NCBI RefSeq assembly: GCF_016745835.1
Contig: NZ_JAERVL010000027.1
Coordinates: forward strand, 42,965 to 106,964
Source: Caldalkalibacillus salinus
Lineage (GTDB): Bacteria > Bacillota > Bacilli > Caldalkalibacillales > JCM-10596
Direction of reading: 5' to 3'
DNA length: 64,000 nucleotides
Both the position numbers and the translations under genes were made by a program. The first letter of the stretch is position 1, and each line of letters starts with the position of its first letter. Positions 1 through 8,249 of the stretch are shown piece by piece. The notes under the pieces are model-generated. The model made no database searches, was not told the DNA's origin, and saw nothing but the letters and a program-made list of their open reading frames with translations.

Positions 1-1238
1 GCAAAAACTGGACTTGTCCCCTGCACCATCATGGCGCCACCGGGTTGCAGACGGTTTCTAAGTAGAGAGTAGAATTCTTTAGTGTACAATTTGTTTAGAG
101 ATTCATTGTTAGGGTCAGGAAGATCAACGAGGATCACGTCATAGAATTTATCCGTATCCTCCATAAATTCAAACGCATCCATGCTAATGGCCTTCACGCG
201 AGGGTCATCTAAGGCATAGTGATTCAAGTCAGTGAAATGAGGGTTCGTCCGAGCAAGTTCAACGATCCTTGGATCGAGATCCACTAACGTGATACGTTGG
301 ACCGAATCATACTTTAAAAGCTCACGTACGGCTAAACCATCTCCACCCCCCAGTACGAGCACATCGCGATCAGTATTACTTGCAGACATCGTCGGGTGTA
401 CCAACGTTTCATGATAACGATGTTCGTCACTTGAACTGAATTGAAGCGAACCGTCTAAATATAGCCTTGTATCCCCCTGTTCTTTTGTCACGATAATCTT
501 TTGATAAGTGGTTTGCTCTGAATGGATAATGGGATCACGGTAGAGCTTTTGCTCAAAGGATAAAGCGGCCTCTTCTCCCACAATAGCGCCCCCGACAAGT
601 ATAGCCAGAATGACACTAGCCAGCACAGCATGCTTGCGTAAATGCTTAATTTCATGGCGAAACATGTACAGTAACCACATCGCTACTAAGATGTTAACAA
701 TGGCCACCAAAAAAGCCGTTTTGACCATACCAAATTGAGGACGAAGAAGAAGAACAAACAAAAGTCCCCCTATGAGCCCGCCAGCATAATCTGAGAACAG
801 CACACGGGCGGTGCTTCTCTGTAGAGTCACACCGATCTCATTCGCTTTACGAATAAGAATGGGCAGTTCAATACCGGTTAATGCCCCGATCGTTAAAGTT
901 ACGAGATATAAGAATAACGCGTCCGATCCACTACCAAGGTAAGCTGTAATACCAAACATGAGGAAGCTAGAAAATCCACCGATAATCCCGATCAATATTT
1001 CTATCCATATAAAAGATAATATCAGACCTTTTGTTACCTTTTCACTTAGTGACGCACCAATCCCCATTCCCGTTAAAAACAAGGAAATAGTCAGGGTATA
1101 CTGTTTGACACCGTCTCCTAATAAATAGGAACCTAGAGCTCCAAACAAAACTTCGAAGATAATCCCACAAATGGACACGATCCCAGAAGCCCAATAAATC
1201 GTTTTACTCTGCGTCACTTTATGTTGGTCCATTGCCAT
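1..1238 (-). CDS. Membrane-anchored spermidine-synthase-like protein (partial, C-terminus beyond window)
   Basis: The gene runs off the left edge; about 412 codons are visible. The first ~200 residues are hydrophobic with several membrane segments. From about residue 230 a Rossmann-type aminopropyltransferase domain follows, with LYLDGSLQFS, an SAM-binding-like LGGGDGLAVREL near residue 298, and VDLDP and VDLPDP acidic motifs. This is the spermidine synthase (SpeE) fold joined to a membrane domain. Similar proteins recur beside DUF350, DUF4247 and PspA genes in Firmicutes, and the polyamine product is not established for them. The ATG at 1238 is chosen because AGGTG lies 6 nt upstream. It is the last visible gene of the PspA operon, separated from DUF350 by a hairpin. 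Confidence 0.85.
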   Translation of the reverse strand, partial: MAMDQHKVTQSKTIYWASGIVSICGIIFEVLFGALGSYLLGDGVKQYTLTISLFLTGMGIGASLSEKVTKGLILSFIWIEILIGIIGGFSSFLMFGITAYLGSGSDALFLYLVTLTIGALTGIELPILIRKANEIGVTLQRSTARVLFSDYAGGLIGGLLFVLLLRPQFGMVKTAFLVAIVNILVAMWLLYMFRHEIKHLRKHAVLASVILAILVGGAIVGEEAALSFEQKLYRDPIIHSEQTTYQKIIVTKEQGDTRLYLDGSLQFSSSDEHRYHETLVHPTMSASNTDRDVLVLGGGDGLAVRELLKYDSVQRITLVDLDPRIVELARTNPHFTDLNHYALDDPRVKAISMDAFEFMEDTDKFYDVILVDLPDPNNESLNKLYTKEFYSLLRNRLQPGGAMMVQGTSPVF

Positions 1239-1274
1239 TACTATCACCTAAATCGTGTGTTTTTCATACTGATA

Positions 1275-1310
1275 AAAGGCTTGCCATCACGTTGTGCATG
1301 ACAAGCCTTT
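1275..1310 (-). terminator. Intercistronic hairpin, possible partial terminator
   Basis: The arms AAAGGCTTGCCAT (1275-1287) and ATGACAAGCCTTT (1298-1310) form a 13-bp stem. The single mismatch on the plus strand becomes a G-U wobble in the minus-strand RNA. The following T run is short (CCTTTTATC). It lies between the DUF350 and spermidine-synthase-like genes, so it may reduce read-through or stabilise the upstream message rather than end the operon. Confidence 0.6.
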
Positions 1311-1361
1311 CTTACTGAGTCCTGTCTTGTGTATGTGTGGCACTAGCCATTCACATTGCCA

Positions 1362-1760
1362 TTAAGTGATAGACGCGCCAACGACGAACGCAAGCCCAAC
1401 AGAAACACAGAAACTGACAATACCGACTGCAATGTTACCATTTTTCAACTGTTCGCCAACAGTAAAACGACGTGTCAAAAAGTCAAAGATAAAATACGCC
1501 GCGATTTGAAGGACCACACCATATAATCCCCAGATCACCGTATCCATGATGATGTTACTATGGTAAATCGCAAACGCTAAAATCACGCAAATCCCTATAA
1601 TCTTACCGCCCACTGATAACGCGATGGCCTTATTACCACTTTCAATTTCTTCCCAATCTTTGTATTTGGTTGTCACTAGCTCAAAAACGTATAAACCTAC
1701 ACCTACAATGGCGATTGAAATAATAAAATAGTAAAACGTGATTAAAAATAAGTTCATCAT
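1362..1760 (-). CDS. DUF350 family inner-membrane protein
   Basis: A 132-residue protein with four predicted membrane segments. The two halves look like an internal duplication: each has a membrane pair, and ELVTTKYKDWEEIESGNKAI corresponds to DFLTRRFTVGEQLKNGNIAV. That two-unit layout is typical of the DUF350 (YjfL-like) family, whose biochemical role is unknown. It has a strong AGGAGG ribosome site. It lies between the DUF4247 lipoprotein and the spermidine-synthase-like gene in the PspA operon, so an envelope-stress role is inferred from context only. Confidence 0.85.
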   Translation of the reverse strand: MMNLFLITFYYFIISIAIVGVGLYVFELVTTKYKDWEEIESGNKAIALSVGGKIIGICVILAFAIYHSNIIMDTVIWGLYGVVLQIAAYFIFDFLTRRFTVGEQLKNGNIAVGIVSFCVSVGLAFVVGASIT

Positions 1761-1878
1761 CCTTTTAACTCCTCCTACTTCTTATAAATTTTGACATCGT
1801 ACAAGGTTCGCCAACGCCATTGGGCCTCAAATGACAGATTCCCCTTGCGTGTGTCACTTTATTCTTTATTGTAGCCGT

Positions 1879-2448
1879 TTACTTGCCCGTTCCGGGTCCC
1901 CCACCTCGCGTTGATCCTCCTCTACTAATAGGGGGAGCGGTTGGTCCTCTGTAATATCCACCACCGACAGTGTTATACCCCCCATAACATTCACCAGAGG
2001 TTGACTCTTGGCACCGATTGGCTTGCTTCGTTTTCCAATTCCTAGTATCTAGCATTCGATCTAGTAGCATATAGGTGTACATACCTTGAAAAAAGCTAGG
2101 TCGGTAATTCTCACGCACGAAACCATAAGTGGCCACTTCGATTAAAGTATTGTTCTCATCATCTTTCGTTAAGATCACAAAGTGGTCATCATAGATGAGA
2201 GATTGCTTATCGTCGACTTTGGTCGATATTTCCTGTGGTTCCTTTTGCTCTGTTAAATAGTTCACAACTTGGTCAATAGATTCGTCGTCTGCCCGATATA
2301 CTCGAGATACATCGCTATGATGGCTACTGCTTGTGATAACATCCACGAATGTATATTTTTGACTTACGATTTCATCAATATCCTGTAGTCCACACCCTGC
2401 TAAGATTAGAATAAAAAGGAGCATCACACCCCCGAATAGTTGCTTCAT
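1879..2448 (-). CDS. DUF4247-type lipoprotein
   Basis: A 189-residue exported protein. The N-terminus is a lipoprotein signal with lipobox LAGC, cleavage expected before Cys19. The middle section is mixed alpha/beta, and the C-terminal ~40 residues are rich in Gly, Tyr and Pro (GGYNTVGGGYYRG and similar), as if an unstructured surface tail. Gene order (DUF4178, PspA, this gene, DUF350) matches a Bacillales cluster in which this position is a DUF4247 protein. The family name rests on that order and general resemblance. The start is supported by a GAGGTG site. Confidence 0.75.
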   Translation of the reverse strand: MKQLFGGVMLLFILILAGCGLQDIDEIVSQKYTFVDVITSSSHHSDVSRVYRADDESIDQVVNYLTEQKEPQEISTKVDDKQSLIYDDHFVILTKDDENNTLIEVATYGFVRENYRPSFFQGMYTYMLLDRMLDTRNWKTKQANRCQESTSGECYGGYNTVGGGYYRGPTAPPISRGGSTRGGGPGTGK

Positions 2449-2548
2449 AAGAACACCTCGAATGATACGACTTCTTAAAGTAAAATTAATTAAATAAAAG
2501 GCCTTGTTATACTGACACTTAAGAAAGAGAATAGGCAGTAAGGCGCGC

Positions 2549-3220
2549 CTATTCTTTCCCCATCTTCTTTTTCAACGCTGCTAATTCGTCATCGACATCG
2601 CTGTTAGCATCTAACGCATCTAATTCATCATCCAAACTACGGTTAGCGGATTTAAGGTCTTCGCTCGTTTCAGCTTCTGCTTCAAAGCGCATGACTTTCT
2701 CTTCCATACGTTCAAACCCACGCTTGGATTCATCGTTTCCTACATTGGACATGGCGCGATTCATTTTAGTCCTAGTTTTAGCTGACTCAGCACGGGCTTT
2801 TAACGTATCCTTTTTCAGCTTCATTTCTTGGTATTCTTTCTTCATTTCATCTAGCTTTTCACGTAATTGATTGGAATCGGCTTTTGCTTGATCGTAAGAC
2901 TCTTTTAACGTATCTGCTTGCTCTTGCTGTTGTTTCTTATCTTCTAGGGCACGGCGAGCGAGGTCTTCGTTACCTGCTTCTAACGCCTTCATGGCCTGGG
3001 CTTCACGTTTCTCCACCAAGCTCTCGGCATCATCGTACTTTTTCTTGAGCATTTTTTCATTAGCAATCTGTTTGGCGACAGAAGATTCGGCTTCACGAAT
3101 ATCCGCTTCCATCTCGCGCATGAACTCATCGAGCATTTTAACCGGGTCTTCGGCTTTGTCTAACATGGTATTCAACTCTGAGCTCACCAACGTTTTAACA
3201 CGCTTAAACATTTTAAACAT
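2549..3220 (-). CDS. pspA: PspA/IM30 family membrane-stress protein
   Basis: An almost entirely coiled-coil protein of 223 residues, with long charged heptad stretches and the family-typical N-terminus MFKMFKRVKTLVSSELNTML followed by AEDPVKMLDEFMREME. PspA/IM30 proteins are ESCRT-III-like; they assemble on damaged cytoplasmic membrane and help keep it sealed. The start chosen is the ATG at 3220, with GGGAGG 7 nt upstream; an upstream TTG at 3235 would overlap that site. Second gene of the operon, about 80 nt after the DUF4178 gene. Expression from the sigma-W-like promoter would agree with known control of pspA (ydjF) in B. subtilis. Confidence 0.93.
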   Translation of the reverse strand: MFKMFKRVKTLVSSELNTMLDKAEDPVKMLDEFMREMEADIREAESSVAKQIANEKMLKKKYDDAESLVEKREAQAMKALEAGNEDLARRALEDKKQQQEQADTLKESYDQAKADSNQLREKLDEMKKEYQEMKLKKDTLKARAESAKTRTKMNRAMSNVGNDESKRGFERMEEKVMRFEAEAETSEDLKSANRSLDDELDALDANSDVDDELAALKKKMGKE

Positions 3221-3301
3221 CTTCATTCCTCCCAATGATTTTTTTATTAAATAAAAGGTTCAGCATACTTTTTTTCAAAAGTCTTTCCAATAACGAATTT
3301 T

Positions 3302-3811
3302 TTAGCTACCAGCCAGGATTTTTATTTCATACTCCTCTATCTCATAGCCAGAGCTGACCTCAATTTGACTGCCCCATTTTTCCACGGATAGAAATTGCTC
3401 CTCCTCGTCATCAGAGAAGTCGTAATAATCGATGGTCATACCATCCACATTTTGGCAACGCCCAGTGCCTTTAATGCGCGCACTACCCTGCTCGTTAAGA
3501 TGGTACTTCACCCCATCGTATGCGATGTCCTTTGGTATTGGTTCTGTCAGTTTAAGCGAAGGTACCTTACGATAAATACCCAATTCTAGCTCGTCGTCCA
3601 TTTCAACACTCAACCAAATGGTGTTCTGATCTCCTTGAAGCTGGTACGCTGTCCACTTGAAACCATGATCGTTATAATCTAATCGGCCAACCACTTGGTA
3701 GTCCTCAAGGTCATATGTGACAATGTCACCCACCTTCATATTATGTACTGTTCTTTCCTCTACTGTCGGTACAGACTTTTTCTTGTTAAACAAACGATCG
3801 AAAATCCCCAC
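3302..3811 (-). CDS. DUF4178 domain protein, first gene of PspA operon
   Basis: A soluble protein of about 169 residues with a beta-rich pattern. It opens GIFDRLFNKKKS, then has NMKVGDIVTYDLEDYQVVG and a later ANGTG-like turn (KGTGRCQNVDG), as in DUF4178 proteins that accompany PspA. I chose the GTG at 3811, with AGGTG 6 nt upstream; a GTG at 3820 in the same frame overlaps the ribosome site. It is the promoter-proximal gene, beginning about 50 nt downstream of a sigma-W consensus. Function is unknown; by association it belongs to the envelope-stress response. Confidence 0.8.
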   Translation of the reverse strand: MGIFDRLFNKKKSVPTVEERTVHNMKVGDIVTYDLEDYQVVGRLDYNDHGFKWTAYQLQGDQNTIWLSVEMDDELELGIYRKVPSLKLTEPIPKDIAYDGVKYHLNEQGSARIKGTGRCQNVDGMTIDYYDFSDDEEEQFLSVEKWGSQIEVSSGYEIEEYEIKILAGS

Positions 3812-3862
3812 TCCACTCACCTCGCTTTAAAAAACAATCTTAAATATTATTACATTATCTCA

Positions 3863-3888
3863 TACGAAACACTTCTATAATGGTTTCA
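3863..3888 (-). promoter_or_regulatory. Sigma-W type ECF promoter of the PspA operon
   Basis: Read on the minus strand: TGAAAC (3888-3883), exactly 16 nt, then CGTA (3866-3863). This matches the B. subtilis sigma-W consensus (TGAAAC N16 CGTA). It would give a leader of about 45 nt before the DUF4178 start at 3811. Sigma-W drives pspA (ydjF) in B. subtilis, so the site and the operon content agree. Confidence 0.85.
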
Positions 3889-4008
3889 TATTTTACTTCA
3901 TTTATCTACAATTTTTATTAAATTTTTATACCATTTGTAGAATGATATGACAATAATTGTGAGTCAAACCATGTTTATGAGCTTCTCTTATCCTTATCCA
4001 GCAAATGA

Positions 4009-4896
4009 CTAATGGTTATTAAAATGGATCTTGCAAAAAGCCCTACGATATTCTGTTGGGGTTATTTTTTCGTACTTTTTAAATAATCTCATAAAATATT
4101 TTTCGTCTACTATCCCCACTCGATATGAAATTTCTTTTACCGTGAGTCTCGTACCCGTTAAAAGGTCTTTGGCTTTTGATAGCTTCATTCTATGAATATA
4201 TTCCTGTAACGTAATGCCCGTTTTCCTTTTAAACAGTCGTGATAAGTAATCTTTGTGATAATTAAATCTATTGGCAATATCTGAGACTGATAACATGTCA
4301 GTAGCATGAATACGCGTCCATTCCATAATATCATATATTTGAATGTCATCTTTGGCGCTATCCGAATCCAGTAATAAATCAGATAATGTTTGTTCAGAAA
4401 GCTCGATGAGGACTGACGTCATCAAGTAGTTCATACTCATTCGTGTGTAGTAGTTGGCGTTATCGACATGCAATAATTGATTAGCTAAAATGTTCAAACG
4501 CTCAATGGCTGAAGGCGTTGTAAACAAAGATAAGTAAATCTGTTTGATATCGTTTTTTGTGTGGGGTTGAGTACGCATGGCAAGGATCTCATCGTTCAAT
4601 TTCTGGTCGTCAATTAAGGATTTTGAACATAAGAAATGAAACCAGTAAAAGGACACATTTTTATGACACACACGGTAACCGCGATGGGTTAAATGGGGAA
4701 GGAGGATCACGGCTTGACCGGGATTCACTTCATATTGCACACCGTCCTGCTCCATATAAAGTGTTTCATTTACACCAATAATCAGTTCATAACTGTCAAT
4801 CACCCTTTTGGAATGTGTCCAAGGTACTTCTGTGACAAACCGCCCCCCAGAGATGTATTCCACCGGACGTTCAATATCTAATTTAAGGTATTTCAT
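4009..4896 (-). CDS. AraC family transcriptional regulator
   Basis: A regulator of about 295 residues. The N-terminal half is cupin-like (AraC ligand-binding type), including YEVNPGQAVILLPHLTHRGY. The C-terminal ~100 residues form the AraC double helix-turn-helix, with MLSVSDIANRFNYHKDYLSRLFKRKTG split over two helices and the family signature around VKEISYRVGIVDEKYFMRLFKK. The start at 4896 has an AAGGGGGA site 7 nt upstream. It is divergent from the ABC transporter and GH127 operon, so it is the probable activator of that operon, sensing an arabinose-containing sugar. The downstream operon has only a poor -35, as expected for an activated promoter. Confidence 0.9.
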   Translation of the reverse strand: MKYLKLDIERPVEYISGGRFVTEVPWTHSKRVIDSYELIIGVNETLYMEQDGVQYEVNPGQAVILLPHLTHRGYRVCHKNVSFYWFHFLCSKSLIDDQKLNDEILAMRTQPHTKNDIKQIYLSLFTTPSAIERLNILANQLLHVDNANYYTRMSMNYLMTSVLIELSEQTLSDLLLDSDSAKDDIQIYDIMEWTRIHATDMLSVSDIANRFNYHKDYLSRLFKRKTGITLQEYIHRMKLSKAKDLLTGTRLTVKEISYRVGIVDEKYFMRLFKKYEKITPTEYRRAFCKIHFNNH

Positions 4897-5050
4897 ATTC
4901 CATCCCCCTTTTCTCACACCTTCTATTTTTCGCATTACTCAGTTAAAGTCAAAATCGTCCACCTTTTATTGTTTAATGGCTACCGACGAGTGAAACATGA
5001 GCTGATAATATTGTTTTAAATCAAATATGTGTAAGGAGGAGGTATCGATT

Positions 5051-6367
5051 TTGAGAAGGCCTATTGTCATGTTCCTAGTCATGGTGCTTTGTATGAGTTT
5101 ACTCGCCGGTTGTTTGAACCGATCCACTGAACAAACGGCTATGAATCACGATCCAAACGATGATAAGGTGACCCTTACGTTCATGGGGTGGGAAGCAAGC
5201 CCGCTAGAGACCGAAAGCGTGCAGAGAGGGTTGGACAATTTCATGCAGGATCATCCTCATATTGATGTGGTCTATACACCGGTCCCTAATGAACAATACC
5301 ATTCAAAACTGTTAACGATGATGGCAGGATCAACGGCACCTGATGTATTCTTCATAGGTTCTGAACAGTACCGCGATTTTCAATCCCGAGATGTTCTTAT
5401 GAATCTAACTGAATTATTTGGACAGGATTTCTCTTTAGATGACTTTATTCCTTCATCACAAGACATTATGACCATTGATGACCAGATTTACGGCATTAGC
5501 AGTACGACCGTGTCCCCCGTCCTGTTCTACAACAAAGACATTTTTGACGCCGCCGATGTCCCCTACCCACCCCACGACCCACAAGACGCTTGGACATGGG
5601 CTGAGTTTGTTGACGTGGCCCAACAACTCACCTTTACAGAAGGCAGTCAAACGGAGCAGTATGGGGTCTATGGCTTAGAAGCCTTTTATATGCATGTGGG
5701 CCTCATCCTGAGCAATGGGGGACAGGTGTGGGACGATCAAAAGAATATCGTCCTTAACTCTCCTGCATCTCAAGACGTCTTAACAGCGATTAAAGCACTA
5801 AGAGAAGAACATGGCGTTAGCCCGGAAGCGAGATATCTAGAAAACGTGGGTATGAATGCAGCCCAGATGTTACAAACAGGCAAAATAGCCATGATGGTAG
5901 ACGGTTCTTGGGCTTTACAAGAGCTGGCCCAAATGGGATTCCCCGTCGGTGTGGCCCCGCTACCGAAGTTTGGGGGGCAAGCCACCACACATGGCCAGGC
6001 TCATTTAAATGCTGCCTGGAGTGAAACGGAGCATCCAGAGGAGGCCTGGGCTTTAATAAAGTACCTCTCATCTGAGTCTTATCAATTAGATTTAATACGT
6101 GAAGGACTGTGGATGCCGAACAGAACCAATATGTATACACAAGAATGGATTGATCAATGGCACAATCCAGATGTTCACCCTGAAGGTTTTGTGGCCATGA
6201 CTTCGTTCTTCAAAGATTCGAAACCGTTTCCATTCGCTTTAAATGATAAGGCTGCGATTAACGATATCATAACAGAAGAGCTTGACAAGTTCTTTTATGG
6301 TCAACAGTCTGTAGAGGACACGCTCCAAGCTATTGAGCAACGCGGGCAAGCTGAACTAGGGAAATAA
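5051..6367 (+). CDS. ABC transporter sugar-binding lipoprotein
   Basis: An extracellular solute-binding protein of about 438 residues. A lipoprotein signal (lipobox LLAGC, Cys21) is followed by the family-1 sugar-binding fold: VTLTFMGWEASPLE at the N-terminus, PDVFFIGSEQYRDF, and PVLFYNKDIFDAADV, which is typical of carbohydrate binders. The TTG at 5051 is preferred because AAGGAGGAGG ends 8 nt before it; an ATG at 5027 precedes that site. First gene of the arabinoside operon, followed by two permeases. The substrate is inferred from the GH127 enzyme downstream to be arabinose-containing oligosaccharides. Confidence 0.9.
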   Translation: MRRPIVMFLVMVLCMSLLAGCLNRSTEQTAMNHDPNDDKVTLTFMGWEASPLETESVQRGLDNFMQDHPHIDVVYTPVPNEQYHSKLLTMMAGSTAPDVFFIGSEQYRDFQSRDVLMNLTELFGQDFSLDDFIPSSQDIMTIDDQIYGISSTTVSPVLFYNKDIFDAADVPYPPHDPQDAWTWAEFVDVAQQLTFTEGSQTEQYGVYGLEAFYMHVGLILSNGGQVWDDQKNIVLNSPASQDVLTAIKALREEHGVSPEARYLENVGMNAAQMLQTGKIAMMVDGSWALQELAQMGFPVGVAPLPKFGGQATTHGQAHLNAAWSETEHPEEAWALIKYLSSESYQLDLIREGLWMPNRTNMYTQEWIDQWHNPDVHPEGFVAMTSFFKDSKPFPFALNDKAAINDIITEELDKFFYGQQSVEDTLQAIEQRGQAELGK

Positions 6368-6394
6368 ATCAATAGGGAGAAAGGGGGGAGTCTT

Positions 6395-7354
6395 TTGAAG
6401 CCTGAACATCACCCCAATGGTCATGATCAACATCGATTTAATCTGAGCCACAAAGAAAAGCGTCCATTTCAATCTTGGTTTCAATCATTTTTTTACCAAG
6501 ACCGGACATGGGCCATCATTTTCTTGCTTCCCCACCTCGTCCTATTTTGTGCCTTCATGTTGTTTCCCGTTGTTGGTTCCTTCTTATTAAGCTTTACACA
6601 GTGGGATCTTATAGGGGACATCGAATGGGTGGGGAGCAGTCACTATGTGGCACTGCTAAACGATGCCGTATTTGTTGAAGTGTTTTGGAACACCATCTAT
6701 TTCACAGTCGTATCCGTGCCTATTGGTATATGTCTCTCTCTTGTACTCGCCGTTGCACTCAATCAAAAGATAAGAGGGATAAAGTTCTATCGAGTAGCCT
6801 ACTTTCTACCCGTCATCTCTTCAATGGTCGCTGTTGCCGTGATTTGGCAATGGATATATAACCCAGAGTATGGATTATTTAATTTTCTATTAAGTGTGGT
6901 CGGTATAGACGGACCAAACTGGTTAAGCAGTGAGACTTGGGCCATGCCGGCCATTATACTCACCAGTATCTGGAAGGGTATCGGGTTTAATATGCTGATC
7001 TTTCTAGCAGGACTCCAGGGTATTCCGGACAACTATTATGAGGCGGCAGACTTGGATGGGGCCTCCATGGTGCAGAAATTTCTTCATGTGACGCTCCCAT
7101 TGTTAGCACCAACGACGTTTTTCGTTACTATCATGTCCGTAATCAACTCTTTCCAAGTCTTTGATACCGTCTATCTGATGACTGGAGGCGGACCTGGACG
7201 CTCATCTTCCGTCATTGTCCATTATCTCTACCAAAACGCATTTGAGTACTTCAAAATGGGGTATGCGAGCGCGATGGCTTATGTCTTATTCTTTCTTGTG
7301 TTCATTTTCACCATCATACAATTTTGGCGCCATAAAAAGAAAAGTGTTTACTAG
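6395..7354 (+). CDS. Sugar ABC transporter permease (MalF/UgpA type)
   Basis: A 319-residue integral membrane protein with about six membrane segments after a charged cytoplasmic N-terminus. It carries the permease EAA loop (YYEAADLDGASMVQKFLHVT, then LPLLAPTTFF), which docks on the transport ATPase. It starts at a TTG (6395) just after an AAGGGGGGAG site and follows the binding protein by about 27 nt. It pairs with the next permease to form the channel. No ATPase gene is present in the operon, so a shared MsmX-type ATPase encoded elsewhere is likely. Confidence 0.9.
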   Translation: MKPEHHPNGHDQHRFNLSHKEKRPFQSWFQSFFYQDRTWAIIFLLPHLVLFCAFMLFPVVGSFLLSFTQWDLIGDIEWVGSSHYVALLNDAVFVEVFWNTIYFTVVSVPIGICLSLVLAVALNQKIRGIKFYRVAYFLPVISSMVAVAVIWQWIYNPEYGLFNFLLSVVGIDGPNWLSSETWAMPAIILTSIWKGIGFNMLIFLAGLQGIPDNYYEAADLDGASMVQKFLHVTLPLLAPTTFFVTIMSVINSFQVFDTVYLMTGGGPGRSSSVIVHYLYQNAFEYFKMGYASAMAYVLFFLVFIFTIIQFWRHKKKSVY

Positions 7355-7365
7355 GAGGTGCGAAC

Positions 7366-8190
7366 GTGAGAAGGTCTCTTAGAAGTAAAATAATCGCTCA
7401 CACATTCCTCGGGTTGGGCGCCATAACCATGATATTCCCTTTTTTATGGATGATCAGCACCTCGCTTAAAGATATCAGTGAAGTGTTTGTCTTCCCTCCG
7501 ACATTCTTTGGGGAGGACATTCGATTTGATAACTATCTGCAAGTGTCTGAACGCTTTCCTTTTGGTCAGTTTTTCGTGAATAGTCTGAAGGTGACGAGTA
7601 TCGTGGTCATCGCTCAACTGATAACAGGATCTATGGCTGGATTCGCCTTTGCTCGTTTACAGTTCAAGGGTCGTGATGTCCTCTTCGCCCTATATCTGGC
7701 CACCCTTATGGTACCACCTCAAGTGACGATGATTCCTAACTTTATCACGATGACGCACTATAACCTCGTTGACACTCACGCAGCGCTATATCTCCCGCAG
7801 ATGGCCAACGCGTTTAGTACATTTTTGCTTCGACAATTCTTTCTAACCATCCCTAAGTCACTAGAAGATGCAGCGAAGATCGATGGTTGTACACCGTTTG
7901 GTATATACTGGCGCATTTTCTTGCCCCTTTGTAAACCTGCCTTGGCCACGCTCGGTGTCTTTATCTTCATGTTTGTATGGAATGATTTTATGGGCCCCCT
8001 AGTGTTTATCAACTCCATAGAAAAAATGACGCTACCGCTCGGGTTAGCCTCTATGCAAGGCATGTATGCGACCGACTGGCCCGTTCTGATGGCGGGGACA
8101 GTCATTAGTATACTGCCAGTGATCATGATTTTCCTTTTGGCACAAGATTTCTTTATCAAAGGGGTTACTTTATCCGGCTTAAAAGAGTAG
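7366..8190 (+). CDS. Sugar ABC transporter permease (MalG/UgpE type)
   Basis: A 274-residue membrane protein with six predicted membrane segments and the EAA loop SLEDAAKIDGCTPFGIYWRI followed by FLPLCKPAL. It is the second half of the heterodimeric channel. The start is the GTG at 7366 behind AGGAGG. Only 11 nt separate it from the preceding permease, so translation is probably coupled. A longer gap with its own AAGGAG site leads to the GH127 gene. Confidence 0.9.
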   Translation: MRRSLRSKIIAHTFLGLGAITMIFPFLWMISTSLKDISEVFVFPPTFFGEDIRFDNYLQVSERFPFGQFFVNSLKVTSIVVIAQLITGSMAGFAFARLQFKGRDVLFALYLATLMVPPQVTMIPNFITMTHYNLVDTHAALYLPQMANAFSTFLLRQFFLTIPKSLEDAAKIDGCTPFGIYWRIFLPLCKPALATLGVFIFMFVWNDFMGPLVFINSIEKMTLPLGLASMQGMYATDWPVLMAGTVISILPVIMIFLLAQDFFIKGVTLSGLKE

Positions 8191-8249
8191 TGATGGGGGC
8201 AAGCCACCCCTTCCTATATAACTTACTTTTTTTAAGGAGTTGAAATGAT

